64,000 nucleotides of DNA. It comes from a bacterium. GTDB taxonomy: Bacteria; Planctomycetota; UBA1135; UBA2386. Below the pieces are notes generated by a model. The model saw nothing but the letters and a program-made list of their open reading frames with translations, did no database searches and had not been told where the DNA came from. The stretch spans positions 496,001-560,000 of the forward strand of contig JAUILN010000005.1 in NCBI GenBank assembly GCA_030432695.1, read 5' to 3'. The number at the start of each line of letters is the position of its first letter. Positions within the stretch are counted from its first letter, which is position 1. This document shows, in pieces, positions 27,193 through 36,100 of this stretch. The position numbers and the translations under genes were made by a program.

Positions 27193-28713
27193 TCACCACT
27201 CGAACCGAGAGCGCGCCGCGGCGTTCGCGAGATCGCGCGCCAGCCGATCCGCCGTTTCACGCGGCAGGTACGCGAGCACGGTCGGTGAACCACCCGCGAC
27301 GAAGAACACCAGGCGTGCGATCCCGAGTCGACGCTCGATCGGCCCGGCTCGCAGCACGACGCCCTGGACCTTGCGGAACGGGACGTACGCCTGGTGCCGA
27401 GCGAGCACGCCGAAACGCACCGCGACGTGGGCAGGCAGCAACGCGTAGCCCTGGTTCGCGTAGGCGGCGAGCCCGAGGCCGAACGTCATGATCGGTAACA
27501 GGACGGCGCTCGACGCGACCGCGCCCCCGAACAACGGCCAGGTGACCGCAGCCATGGGCACGGCCAGCAACACGCCGCGCATGGTCATCCGGGACACGAT
27601 CTTGCGTGACACCCGCCGCCACCGCAGCGGACGAGACGGCAGCCCCTCCAGTAGCCGGGGCAGCAGACGATTCGCGGTCGCACGGGCGCACAACGGCACC
27701 AACACGTCGCGGGAGCCCCCGGCCTCTCCGGCACCGTCGGTCGAAGACGACCCGGCACTGTCGGCCCGCACCACCACCACCCCGAACAGTCGCCGCAGCG
27801 GCGCGGCCTCCAGCAGCACCCGCTGCACCTTGCGCCGCGGCAGGTTCTGCACCCGTGTCGTCAGCAGGCCGTAGCGGCGCTGGAACACCTCGTCGCGCTC
27901 GGTCAGCCGGAACCCGTGGTAGAGCACCAGCGAGCCGACCACCGACACCGCCCAACCACCCAGCAGCGCGACGAACATCCCGCCGAGCGCCAGCAAGGCG
28001 AACATCAGCGAGCCCGCGTCGGCGAGGTTCTGGGCGACGCCGCCGGCAAACGACCCGAACCGTTCGCCCAACCCGACCTGGTCGAGCAGTTCGAAGGCAC
28101 CGACCAGACCGAGGAGGATCGCCCCGAGCCGGTTGTTGCTGAGCCCCAGCAGAACCAGCTCGCCGACGCTGGCGCGGTGCAGCAGGATCCCGCTCGGTGC
28201 CTGATCCACGGCGGGCCCGGTCCGCCCCCGCAACGCATGGAGCACGCTCCGGAGGTGCTCGGCGTGGCGCCGCGACAGCGAATCGAGCCGCGCCTCCGCG
28301 CCCTGGCCCGAGGCGGTCTCGACCGAGACCACCACCAGCCCGAACAAGCGCCGCAGCACCGTCGACTCGAATCCCAGGTCCTGGATCCGGTCGACCGGGA
28401 TGCGTCGTTCCTGACGTTCGAAGATGCCCTCGGTGGTCACCAGCTCCTCGGTGGTGAGCCGGTAGCGGAAGGTCACGAAGCGGATCACCGCGTGGACCAG
28501 GGACAGCACCAACAGCACCAGACTCGCGATCGCCAGCCAGGCCTGACCGGCGAAGAACGCCACCAGCACCGGCAGGATCGATTGGCGCAGGCCGTCGACG
28601 AACCGCAGGAACAGCATCCCGGGATGCAGGTGCCCCTCGGCCAGGACGGTCACCGACCGGCGAGGCGTCGCCGCACCGTCGGCCGAACCCGGAGCGGACT
28701 CAGACGACGTCAT
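27193..28713 (-). CDS. bPH2 (bacterial PH-like, DUF304) multidomain membrane protein, YdbT-like
   Basis: The 506-residue protein has paired transmembrane helices followed by bPH2 domains, in a pattern repeated about three times: TTEGIFERQERRIPVDRIQDL near 100, RYGLLTTRVQNLPRRKVQRVLLEAAPL near 290 and RFGVLARHQAYVPFRKVQGV near 450. This is the YdbT architecture. The start at 28713 overlaps the end of the upstream bPH2 gene by 14 bp, as in B. subtilis ydbS-ydbT, where the pair is linked to resistance against membrane-active bacteriocins. The function in this organism is not known. Confidence 0.88.
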   Translation of the reverse strand: MTSSESAPGSADGAATPRRSVTVLAEGHLHPGMLFLRFVDGLRQSILPVLVAFFAGQAWLAIASLVLLVLSLVHAVIRFVTFRYRLTTEELVTTEGIFERQERRIPVDRIQDLGFESTVLRRLFGLVVVSVETASGQGAEARLDSLSRRHAEHLRSVLHALRGRTGPAVDQAPSGILLHRASVGELVLLGLSNNRLGAILLGLVGAFELLDQVGLGERFGSFAGGVAQNLADAGSLMFALLALGGMFVALLGGWAVSVVGSLVLYHGFRLTERDEVFQRRYGLLTTRVQNLPRRKVQRVLLEAAPLRRLFGVVVVRADSAGSSSTDGAGEAGGSRDVLVPLCARATANRLLPRLLEGLPSRPLRWRRVSRKIVSRMTMRGVLLAVPMAAVTWPLFGGAVASSAVLLPIMTFGLGLAAYANQGYALLPAHVAVRFGVLARHQAYVPFRKVQGVVLRAGPIERRLGIARLVFFVAGGSPTVLAYLPRETADRLARDLANAAARSRFEW

Positions 28714-29341
28714 CACCACGCGCTTCGAGGACTTGCTCGCGGAGCGCACGGGCCCGGGCATCGCGCAGGCCGGGCAGTCGGAAGGTGGCCCCCTCGCTGC
28801 CCGCGGTATGCACGATGAGGGTCGCGAGGCCGAACGCGCGCTCGATCGGACCACGGGTCAGATCGACGTGCTGCAAGCGCGACATCGGGATGATCTTCTC
28901 CTCGTGGAACACGATCCCGTAGCGCGCCGACAGCAGCTTGTCGTCGACCCGGAATCGCCAACGCTGCCAGGCCAGGAATGGCTGCAGCACCGTCCACAGC
29001 GCCAGCAGGGCGAAGAGCCCGAGTCCCGCTGTCGGCAGCCAAGGCACCTCGGAACGGATCTCGCTGCCGAACAGCCCGGTCGCCCCCACACCGAGCGCGG
29101 CCAGCACCGCGAGGCTGACGAGCCCCGACATCATCCATGCCGGTACGACCCGGAAGTCGAGGCGCTCGTCCGTCGCCTCCTCGCACGACGACCGATCCTC
29201 GTCGCCCGACTGCGCGGACCCGATCGCGGGAAGTTCCGCTGCGACGGTGGGCGCGGGCGCGGCGTCGGACCGGACCGATTCGCCGGACACCGATTCGCCG
29301 GACACCGACTCGTCTGACTCTGCGGGATCGAAGGAAGACAT
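28700..29341 (-). CDS. bPH2 (DUF304) membrane protein, YdbS-like
   Basis: This 213-residue partner of the downstream YdbT-like protein has two transmembrane helices (about 65-110) and one bPH2 domain (KLLSARYGIVFHEEKIIPM, about 128-205). The N-terminal ~60 residues are acidic and Ser-rich and include a short tandem repeat of SGESV encoded by a repeated 15-bp unit near 29278-29313. ATG 29341 is chosen; upstream sequence in the same frame runs towards the tRNA-His gene. The longer acidic N-terminus distinguishes it from typical YdbS (about 160 residues). Confidence 0.82.
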   Translation of the reverse strand: MSSFDPAESDESVSGESVSGESVRSDAAPAPTVAAELPAIGSAQSGDEDRSSCEEATDERLDFRVVPAWMMSGLVSLAVLAALGVGATGLFGSEIRSEVPWLPTAGLGLFALLALWTVLQPFLAWQRWRFRVDDKLLSARYGIVFHEEKIIPMSRLQHVDLTRGPIERAFGLATLIVHTAGSEGATFRLPGLRDARARALREQVLEARGDDVV

Positions 29342-29451
29342 CTCCGGCGATACGGCGAGCACTCCCCACCAGCTCGCCGAACCCGCAACCGCGCCCGAGG
29401 GGACCAACGATGCCGATCCGAGCGGAGAGGAGTGACCCTGCGCGGCCAGTG

Positions 29452-29526
29452 GGTGGCTGAGCGGACTTGAACCGCCGACCTCCGGTGCCACAAACCGGCG
29501 CTCTAACCAGCTGAGCTACAGCCACC
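29452..29526 (-). tRNA. tRNA-His (GTG anticodon)
   Basis: A full cloverleaf can be folded: acceptor GTGGCTG/CAGCCAC, D-arm with AGCTCAGCTGGTTAGAGC, anticodon loop TTGTGGC with anticodon GTG, and T-arm GGTTCAAGTCC. The extra 5' G (-1) opposite C73, the histidine identity element, is present. The 3' CCA is not encoded and must be added. Confidence 0.97.
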
Positions 29527-29693
29527 GTGCAGGCCGCGCAGGGGGCGACGGACTATGCCTACGACCGAGGCTCCGGTCAATCCAGCCGCCGCCGAAAACC
29601 ACGCCACGTTTCTCCCGGGCTTGCATTCGCGCGCGACGCTCGATAACGTCCTCGCCCCGCTGTGGCGCGAGCCCCGGCGGAACGACCTGGAGC

Positions 29694-29766
29694 GCCTCCA
29701 TAGCTCAGTTGGTAGAGCAACGGATTCTTAATCCGTGGGTCCTAGGTTCGAGCCCTAGTGGAGGTA
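29694..29766 (+). tRNA. tRNA-Lys (CTT anticodon)
   Basis: The 73-nt sequence folds as a tRNA. Acceptor GCCTCCA pairs with TGGAGGT (first pair G-U). The D-arm is TAGCTCAGTTGGTAGAGCA, the anticodon loop TTCTTAA gives CTT, and the T-arm contains GGTTCGAGCCC. The discriminator is A and no CCA is encoded. Confidence 0.97.
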
Positions 29767-29792
29767 CTCGAAGCACCGGTCTTCGAAGCCGC

Positions 29793-29821
29793 GGGAGCCC
29801 GCGCCTGGCGCGCGGGCTCCC
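29793..29821 (+). terminator. Hairpin downstream of tRNA-Lys, possible terminator
   Basis: A perfect 12-bp GC-rich stem (GGGAGCCCGCGC with its complement) with a CTGGC loop lies 26 bp after the tRNA. No T-tract follows, so it may need Rho or act as a processing or pausing signal. Confidence 0.5.
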
Positions 29822-29955
29822 CATTCGATCCGGGCGCGCGATCCGGGGTTCGCGGCACGAGAGCGCTGATCCTCGGGGCGCTGAACCTCGGGGCGGTGGA
29901 CCAGGAGGCGCGCTGGATCTCGAGGCAGTCGGCAGGTTCACCAACCCGCGCCTGT

Positions 29956-31827
29956 TCACCAACCCGCGCCTGGATCGCTCGGGAAGCGCCTCGGGTCTTG
30001 GACCTCGCGGACCCGAGCCTCCCCCCCTGCAGTGGCGGAAGCCCACTCGGCGGCATCGAATGGCGGCATGTCCTCGGTCGAGCCGTCTCGCGGCCAGACC
30101 TGGTGGTCGGACCGCCGATCGGACTCGGCACTCGACACCGAACTGTGCGGAGGCTGCACGGGCCGCCGGGGCAGGCCGAGCAGGAAAGTCGTGCCCACGC
30201 CCTCCTCGCTGTCGAACCAAACGTCGCCGCCATGGCCGCGAAGGATCTCGCGGATGATGTGCAGACCGAGTCCGGTCCCGCTGATGCCGCGGGTGTTCGA
30301 GCCGCGCTCGAAGCGCTGGAACAGCCGCTTCCGATCCTTCTCCGGGATGCCGATGCCGTTGTCGGAGATCCGGAGCACGAAGCGCTCGTCCTCTTCGACG
30401 CAGCGGATCTCGATCCGCGAGTCACGCTCGGGGCTGCGGTACTGGATCGCGTTCGACAGCAGGTTGGTCAGCACCTTGCTCATCGCCCAGTCGTCGGCCT
30501 GCACGCTCGGCAGGTCGTCGACCACCACGTCGACCTCGGCCTCCTCCATCTCGTAGCGCAGCGACTCCAGCACGCGCGCGCAGAGTTCGCGCAGGTCGAC
30601 CTCCTGGAAGTCCAGCTGCACGCCGTCGAAGTCGAGGCGCGAACTGTCGAGCAGGTCACGGATCAACCGCTCCATCTGCTCGGTGGCGGTGAGCCCGTGC
30701 TCGACCGCCTTCTGGGCCTGCGCCGGCAGCTCGCCGGTGAAGCCCTTGCGCATCGACGACAGCATCAGGCGAATCGCCGACAACGGCCGGTTCAGGTCGT
30801 GGACCACATTCTGGGTGTCCTCGACCAGCTGCGCGTTCTTGCGTTCGAGCAGCGCTCGGTAGCGATCGAGTTCCCCGTACTTGCGCGCCAGCTCCAGGTT
30901 CGACGACACCGTCGCGTCCAGCAGCGCCGGCAACGGTTCGTCGTCGTCGATCGACGCACCCTGCGGCCCGGCCGAGATCTCCGGCACCGGTTGGCCACCG
31001 AAGAACTCCAGCGCACCGGCGATCTCGTCCTCGCTGAACACCGCACCCGGATCGGACGCCTCGCGGAAGTCCGCGGCGACGTTCGGATCGACGGCGCGCC
31101 CGTCATCATCGAAGGTCAGCTCGACCGAGCCGGCCTCCTTGCGCCCCTCGGTGTAACCCGAGGCGTCGTAGATCTCCCAGAGCTTGCGACGCGCCCCATC
31201 GGCCACCACCGTCGGATCGATGCGTCCCCGCCCGAGCCCGTAGAGCCGCACCTTCGCGTCGACCAGTGCACCTGCCGCCTCGACGAACGTCTCGAACACC
31301 CCACGCCCCTCGGTCGCGACGCTCGGGAACGACTGCAGGTCATCGCGAAACCGGAACCGCTGGTCGAGCTCCGACTCCGGCAGCACGTCGTCGAGATCAC
31401 GCTTGTTGTACTGCAGCACGATCGGCATCGAGTCCGGATCGAGTCCGTTCAGCCGCAGGTTCTCGCGCAAGCTCTCGAACGACTGAAGGTTCTCCTCGAG
31501 CCGGCTCGCCTGGCTGTCGACCACGAACACCACCGCGTCGGCACCGGACAGGACGTACTTCCGCATCCGTCGGTACTTCGGCTGACCAGGGACCGTGAAG
31601 CCCTGGATCCGCACCTTGAAGCCCTCGACCTCGCCGAGGTCGATCGGCAGGAAGTCGAACAGGAGGGTCGCATCCTCCTCGGTCTTGATCGACACGAGTT
31701 GCACCTCGTTCCGAGGGCACATGATCTCGTGCACGACCTGGAGGCTGGTGGTCTTGCCCCCCATGCCGCACCCGTAGTAGACGAGTTTGGCGTTGATCGT
31801 CTTCTCTGCGAGGTTGATGAAGCCCAT
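29956..31827 (-). CDS. MglA-like small GTPase fused to a histidine kinase
   Basis: This 623-residue protein joins two signalling modules. Residues 1-~195 form an MglA-type Ras-like GTPase: P-loop GCGMGGKT 19-26, the MglA hallmark TVPGQ 78-82 in place of DxxGQ, and the base-specificity motif NKRD 141-144. A ~115-residue acidic linker and a predicted coiled coil (about 310-340) follow. Then comes a HisKA domain with H343 in VVHDLNRPL, an N-box around 454-462, DNGIGIP 489-495 and GTGLGLHI 517-524. The tail is Ser/Pro-rich. No transmembrane segment or receiver is seen, so it is cytosolic. ATG 31827 has an AAGGA site upstream. GTP state may control kinase output, by analogy only. Confidence 0.92.
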   Translation of the reverse strand: MGFINLAEKTINAKLVYYGCGMGGKTTSLQVVHEIMCPRNEVQLVSIKTEEDATLLFDFLPIDLGEVEGFKVRIQGFTVPGQPKYRRMRKYVLSGADAVVFVVDSQASRLEENLQSFESLRENLRLNGLDPDSMPIVLQYNKRDLDDVLPESELDQRFRFRDDLQSFPSVATEGRGVFETFVEAAGALVDAKVRLYGLGRGRIDPTVVADGARRKLWEIYDASGYTEGRKEAGSVELTFDDDGRAVDPNVAADFREASDPGAVFSEDEIAGALEFFGGQPVPEISAGPQGASIDDDEPLPALLDATVSSNLELARKYGELDRYRALLERKNAQLVEDTQNVVHDLNRPLSAIRLMLSSMRKGFTGELPAQAQKAVEHGLTATEQMERLIRDLLDSSRLDFDGVQLDFQEVDLRELCARVLESLRYEMEEAEVDVVVDDLPSVQADDWAMSKVLTNLLSNAIQYRSPERDSRIEIRCVEEDERFVLRISDNGIGIPEKDRKRLFQRFERGSNTRGISGTGLGLHIIREILRGHGGDVWFDSEEGVGTTFLLGLPRRPVQPPHSSVSSAESDRRSDHQVWPRDGSTEDMPPFDAAEWASATAGGEARVREVQDPRRFPSDPGAGW

Positions 31828-31907
31828 GCGCGCGTCCTTCGAGGCTTCTCATCGGACGCCGGCCTGCCCGGCTTTGAGGCGGCCAGGGTTTTCACCCGAG
31901 ACCCCGG

Positions 31908-33266
31908 TCAGTCCCGGTCGGGCTGGAGCGCCAGCATCACCGTGCTGTCGGCCTCCAGGCGCTGCCGCAGGACCTCGTGCACGTGGTGCATCTGGATGCC
32001 CTCGAAGGCGTGGCGGAGGTCGGTCGGCCAGCCGTGGAGGGTGTACAGGATCGGCACACGCCCCCGGGTGTGCAGGACGGCCGGCTGCCGCCGCAGCACC
32101 TGCAGCAGCGCTGGATCGGACGGCGGTGGCAGCTCGAGACCCCGCAACAGGAGCCCCATCGCCTGCTGCACTTCACCGATGCTGGCCCCCCCCGCCCGGA
32201 AGCCGGCGAGGAAGCTCTTGAGTTCCTGCTCGACCCGCGTCACGTCGTCCTCGTCGGCGCCGCGGCGTTCGACGAACGCGAAGCGCTGGTCGAGGAGCGG
32301 ATCCCAGAAGAATGGGGCGAACTCGGCCCGCACTTCGCCGCCGCGGACCGTGCCGAGCACCCGGTAGGCCCGCACCCGCATGGCCTCCATGCCGATCAGG
32401 AAGGGCAGGTAACCCTCCTCGCCCCATTGCGGCGCCGGAATCGCCGCGACGACGAACGGCGCATCCACGTGGCGACTCACGAGGCGATGGGCGGGCGACT
32501 CGGCCGGCGGCGGGAGGCGCGGGATCTCCGGAGCCGCGACGTCCGAGGGTTCCAGCCCGGCAAACGCCTCGGCGATCGTGGCCACGGAATCGACGCTGCC
32601 CCCCAACACCGCCAGCCAGGCCCGCTGCGGCGCCGTGGCCGCCTCCATCGCGCGGCGCAGGTCGCCGAGTCCGAGTTCGGCCACGGCCAGCGGATCGGGT
32701 CGCCGCTGGTCGGGATCGGTGGGCCGCAGCGCCGTGCCGGCGAGACCGCGCAGTACCGGTCCCGGCAACACGTGGCGCTCGTCGTCGAGCCGAAGCAATG
32801 CCCGGTCGCGAGCCCGCTCGAGGACTTCGTCGGCTGGTTCGATTCCCCCGCCGAGGATCTTGCCGAACAGCGCGACCACTCGTGGCAGTTCCGCCACCGG
32901 CACGGTGACCCCGAGCAGCGTGGCGCGCGCCAGCACCTGGACGTCGGTCGGCCGCCCGGCGGTCGGCTCCGGCAGCAGGTCTCGCAGGACCTCCCCGACC
33001 ACCCGCGCGAGACCCGGCCGATCCACCGGATCGTGCGCCGCCCCACTGCCGAGCGCGAGCCACAGCGCGACGTGCGAACAGTCGTCGATCGGATCGACGC
33101 GGAGCCGCAGGCCCGAAGGGTCCAGCACCTCGAATGCAGGGGGTGCGCTACCCGGCGGCCCCACGGCTTCGGGCTCGTCCTGGGCGAGGGCGGGAACGAT
33201 CGTGAGCAGCAGGGAGAGCAGCGCGCGCGGCAGGCAGCGCGTGACCGAGGGGCCACGGAACATCAT
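31908..33266 (-). CDS. Secreted M16 peptidase-like protein lacking the HxxEH zinc motif
   Basis: This protein of about 452 residues starts with a signal peptide ending IVPALAQ. Its two halves resemble the M16 (insulinase-type) fold: VALWLALGSGAAHDPVDRPGLARVV at about 55-85 corresponds to the usual region before the catalytic motif, and the second half has QRFAFVERR and long helices. At the expected HxxEH position there is no histidine pair (PGLARVVGEVL), so it is probably a non-catalytic subunit of the PqqF/processing-peptidase beta type. ATG 33266 overlaps the ABC ATPase stop (ATGA), implying coupled expression. The partner catalytic subunit is not in this window. Confidence 0.7.
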   Translation of the reverse strand: MMFRGPSVTRCLPRALLSLLLTIVPALAQDEPEAVGPPGSAPPAFEVLDPSGLRLRVDPIDDCSHVALWLALGSGAAHDPVDRPGLARVVGEVLRDLLPEPTAGRPTDVQVLARATLLGVTVPVAELPRVVALFGKILGGGIEPADEVLERARDRALLRLDDERHVLPGPVLRGLAGTALRPTDPDQRRPDPLAVAELGLGDLRRAMEAATAPQRAWLAVLGGSVDSVATIAEAFAGLEPSDVAAPEIPRLPPPAESPAHRLVSRHVDAPFVVAAIPAPQWGEEGYLPFLIGMEAMRVRAYRVLGTVRGGEVRAEFAPFFWDPLLDQRFAFVERRGADEDDVTRVEQELKSFLAGFRAGGASIGEVQQAMGLLLRGLELPPPSDPALLQVLRRQPAVLHTRGRVPILYTLHGWPTDLRHAFEGIQMHHVHEVLRQRLEADSTVMLALQPDRD

Positions 33267-34618
33267 GCGGAGGTCTCCAGGACGGCACGGTCGCCGTCGG
33301 GTTCGAGGCGGACGATCCGGTCGGCGCAAGCCGCCGCGAGGTCGTCGTCGTGGGTGATCCAGAGCTGGGTCGACGGCAGATCCTCGGCCCGCTCGCGAAG
33401 CAGGCGAACCACGCGCTCGGCCGAACGCGGATCCAGGTGCGCGGTGGGTTCGTCGAGGATCAGGAGCCGCGGCCGCGCGGCGAGCGCGCGCAGCGTCGCG
33501 ACCCGCCGGGCTTCGCCACCGGACAAGGCGGCGACCGGACGTTCGAGGAGTTCCGGCGCGAGCCCGAGATCGGCGGCGCGTCGAGCCACGTCGAAGCCGG
33601 TGGCCGCCACTTCGGCGATCTGCAGTCCCACCGCCCGGCCGGGCGTCAACGACCCCACCGCGTCCTGCGGCACCAGCTGCACCGCACGCTCCCCGACCAA
33701 CCGCTCCACCTGACCGACACGCGGCACGTCGAGCCCACAGAGCACCCGTGCCAAACTCGACTTGCCGACCCCCGAGGGTCCCAGGAGGGCTACGGTCTCC
33801 CCCTCCCGAAGCTCCAGCGCGAGCCGCTCGGCGAGCGCCACCCGACCGCGACCGATCGACACGGCCCGGGCCGACAGCAACGCGGCCCCGTCGTGGCTCG
33901 CGTTCCGCAGTCCGCCTTCATGGCCGATCCGAGACCAGTCGGGACCGGATCCCGGAACCCCTTCGACCAGCCGACCCGCATCGATGCGGTAGGTGCGCGT
34001 CGCGAGGGTTCGCGCCACCTGCGCGGAGTGCGTGACGACCAGGGCGGCGGGATGATGCTCGGCATCGACCAGGATCCGCAACGCGGCGCAGGCCTGCTCG
34101 ATCCGGGGACGGTCCAGGCCCTCGGTCGGCTCGTCGATCAATAGCAGCGGGTCGGCGCGCAGCCCGGCCAACACCAACAGCACCCGCCGCAACTCGCCGC
34201 CCGAGACGGCCGACGGCACGCTGGCCAGGACGCGCTCGGCGTGGGGCACGTCGAAGCGACGCAGCGCGTCGCGAACCTCCGCATGCGAACGGCTGCGCGA
34301 CGCGCGCAGCAACTGGGTACCGAGCGGCGTGATCGGTTCGAACGCCGCCGCCGCATCCTGCGGCAGCCAGGTCGCGTTCGCCACCTCGAACGCTCCGTGG
34401 GCACCAACCTGCCGTGTCACCTCGCCCCGGGTCCGCGGCACCCCGAGCAGTCCCTCGAGCAGCGTCGACTTGCCGACTCCGGAGGGACCGACGACAGCCA
34501 CTGCGGAACCCGCGCTCAGCTCGAAGCGGTCGACCGCGAGGTCCAAGCCGGCCCCGCGCCGCTCGAAGCGGACGTCGCGGAGACGGATCGCGGTCGGTCG
34601 AACGAGACTCGAAGTCAT
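33263..34618 (-). CDS. ABC transporter ATPase with two fused nucleotide-binding domains
   Basis: The 451-residue protein contains two complete ABC ATPase domains. Domain 1 (about 1-215) has Walker A GPSGVGKST, signature SGGELRR and Walker B LLLIDEPTEGLD. Domain 2 (about 235-451) has GPSGVGKSS, LSGGEARR and LLILDEPTAHLD. Both active sites look intact. The arrangement resembles fused DppD/DppF- or PhnK/L-type ATPases. No permease gene is adjacent; instead it is coupled to the M16-like gene. The start at 34618 is chosen because the much longer frame (to 35497) is antisense to the thioredoxin-fold gene. Substrate is unknown. Confidence 0.9.
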   Translation of the reverse strand: MTSSLVRPTAIRLRDVRFERRGAGLDLAVDRFELSAGSAVAVVGPSGVGKSTLLEGLLGVPRTRGEVTRQVGAHGAFEVANATWLPQDAAAAFEPITPLGTQLLRASRSRSHAEVRDALRRFDVPHAERVLASVPSAVSGGELRRVLLVLAGLRADPLLLIDEPTEGLDRPRIEQACAALRILVDAEHHPAALVVTHSAQVARTLATRTYRIDAGRLVEGVPGSGPDWSRIGHEGGLRNASHDGAALLSARAVSIGRGRVALAERLALELREGETVALLGPSGVGKSSLARVLCGLDVPRVGQVERLVGERAVQLVPQDAVGSLTPGRAVGLQIAEVAATGFDVARRAADLGLAPELLERPVAALSGGEARRVATLRALAARPRLLILDEPTAHLDPRSAERVVRLLRERAEDLPSTQLWITHDDDLAAACADRIVRLEPDGDRAVLETSA

Positions 34619-34843
34619 CCAGATGGGGGGCGCGCGGCCGGCGATGCCGCGGAGGAATCGAAACCGCCGAAGCGAGGTGCGGCTCGCATCATGGGCGGTG
34701 ACTACGTTAGCCGGGCACGGAGCGGAGGTCGCAGGATCCTCGTCACGGTCCGAACCCCTTCCCCGCCGAGCCGCCCCCCCGGTTGCGCGTCGGCGCCCGA
34801 CCCGGGATCCTGCCCTCACCGCTCCCCGGAGCCCGATCCAACG

Positions 34844-36010
34844 ATGTCGATCCACCGCTCGATCCACCGGCCCGTCCTGCTCGGCGTCCTCGCTGCCGCG
34901 CTGGCCACGTCCACCGCCACGACGCAACGCACCCTCGACCAGATGCGCCGCCGCATCGAAGCAGAGCAGCAGGAGCTGCGCGCGTCGAAGGGTGGTCAGA
35001 TGACCTTCGAAGACCTTCAGCAGCTCGCCAATCGCCACACGGCCGAGCTGGCGGCATGGCTCGGCGACGAAGCGCAGGGCACCGACCGCATCAACGGACG
35101 GTTGTTCCTGACCAACATCTACATGGAGGTGGGCCAGGAGGACGCCGCGCGCGAAGCGTTGCGCGCCCTGGACGTCGACACCGCCCCGGCGATGGAACTC
35201 ACCGTGGCCGCCGAGATGGCCGGCTACCTGGGCATGCCCGCAGAACGCGCCCGCTGGATCCGCGCCGCCGCCGACAAGGACGCCCCGTTCGAGGAGAAGA
35301 TGGCGGTGGCGATCGCGCTGGCGACCCGACTCGAGGAAGTCGAACGCGCCGAGGCGATCTTCACTGCCGCGACCGAGGCCGCCGAGGACGACGAGACGCG
35401 CGCCCACGTCGGCTGGTATCGCTGCGCGATGATCCGCGAGCGCGAGGACCTGCCCGACGGGAGTTACGACGAGGCGCTCGCCGCCCTGGCGAAGCAATAC
35501 CCCGACACCTACTGGGGCGGAATCGCCCGCGACCGGCGCGCGGCGCTCGACCTGCGACCCGACGTCGACGCCATCGCGTTCGACGGTCCCCTGCTACGCG
35601 GCGACGGCCGACTGAAGCTCGCCGACTTCGACGGCAAGGTCGTGCTGCTCGACTTCTGGGCCTCCTGGACGATCACCGACAACGAACGTGGCGTCCACGC
35701 AGTACTGAAGCGCTTCTACGACGAGTTTCACGACGACGGCCTGGAGATCGTCGGAGTCAACCTCGATCCGAACAAGGCCAACGCGCTCGAGGCAACCGAA
35801 CGATCCGGCCGCAGCTGGCCGCAGATCTGGGACGGCCGCGGCTGGAAGACCGACACGGCGCTGCGCTACGGAATCGAACAGGTGCCCGACCACGTGTTGA
35901 TCGGTCGCGATGGCAAGGTCGCCGCGGTGCGGGTCTACCTGCAGGACGAATACGGCGTGGAGGAGCTGCGCGGGGCGATCCGCCGCGCACTGCAGGCCGG
36001 CGGCCGCTGA
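34844..36010 (+). CDS. TlpA-like thioredoxin-fold protein without redox cysteines
   Basis: This 388-residue exported protein has a signal peptide (residues 1-~27). Residues ~40-230 are helical TPR-like repeats (AAREALRALDVD, ERAEAIFTAATEAA). A C-terminal AhpC/TlpA-type domain occupies about 240-388, recognised from KLADFDGKVVLLDFWASW, the cis-Pro-like EQVPDHVLI and a GxxG end. The redox CxxC that should follow FWASW reads TITDN, so no disulfide chemistry is possible. A chaperone or binding role is more likely. It is divergent from the ABC ATPase gene across 225 bp. ATG 34844 is chosen at the signal peptide. Confidence 0.85.
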   Translation: MSIHRSIHRPVLLGVLAAALATSTATTQRTLDQMRRRIEAEQQELRASKGGQMTFEDLQQLANRHTAELAAWLGDEAQGTDRINGRLFLTNIYMEVGQEDAAREALRALDVDTAPAMELTVAAEMAGYLGMPAERARWIRAAADKDAPFEEKMAVAIALATRLEEVERAEAIFTAATEAAEDDETRAHVGWYRCAMIREREDLPDGSYDEALAALAKQYPDTYWGGIARDRRAALDLRPDVDAIAFDGPLLRGDGRLKLADFDGKVVLLDFWASWTITDNERGVHAVLKRFYDEFHDDGLEIVGVNLDPNKANALEATERSGRSWPQIWDGRGWKTDTALRYGIEQVPDHVLIGRDGKVAAVRVYLQDEYGVEELRGAIRRALQAGGR

Positions 36011-36100
36011 TCGACTCCTCCCGAGGATCGGCGCTCCCAGCGCTGATTCTCGCAGGCAGTCGATCCAAACCGCACCATCAGCGCGGCTGACGATGCCGGT

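Noticed and set aside
29278..29313. 15-bp tandem repeat as a possible CRISPR or VNTR locus
   Set aside because: It is a coding repeat (SGESV) of only two to three units without spacers.
34619..35497. N-terminal 293-codon extension of the ABC ATPase frame
   Set aside because: It lies antisense to the thioredoxin-fold gene and has no ABC features. A good ATG exists at 34618.
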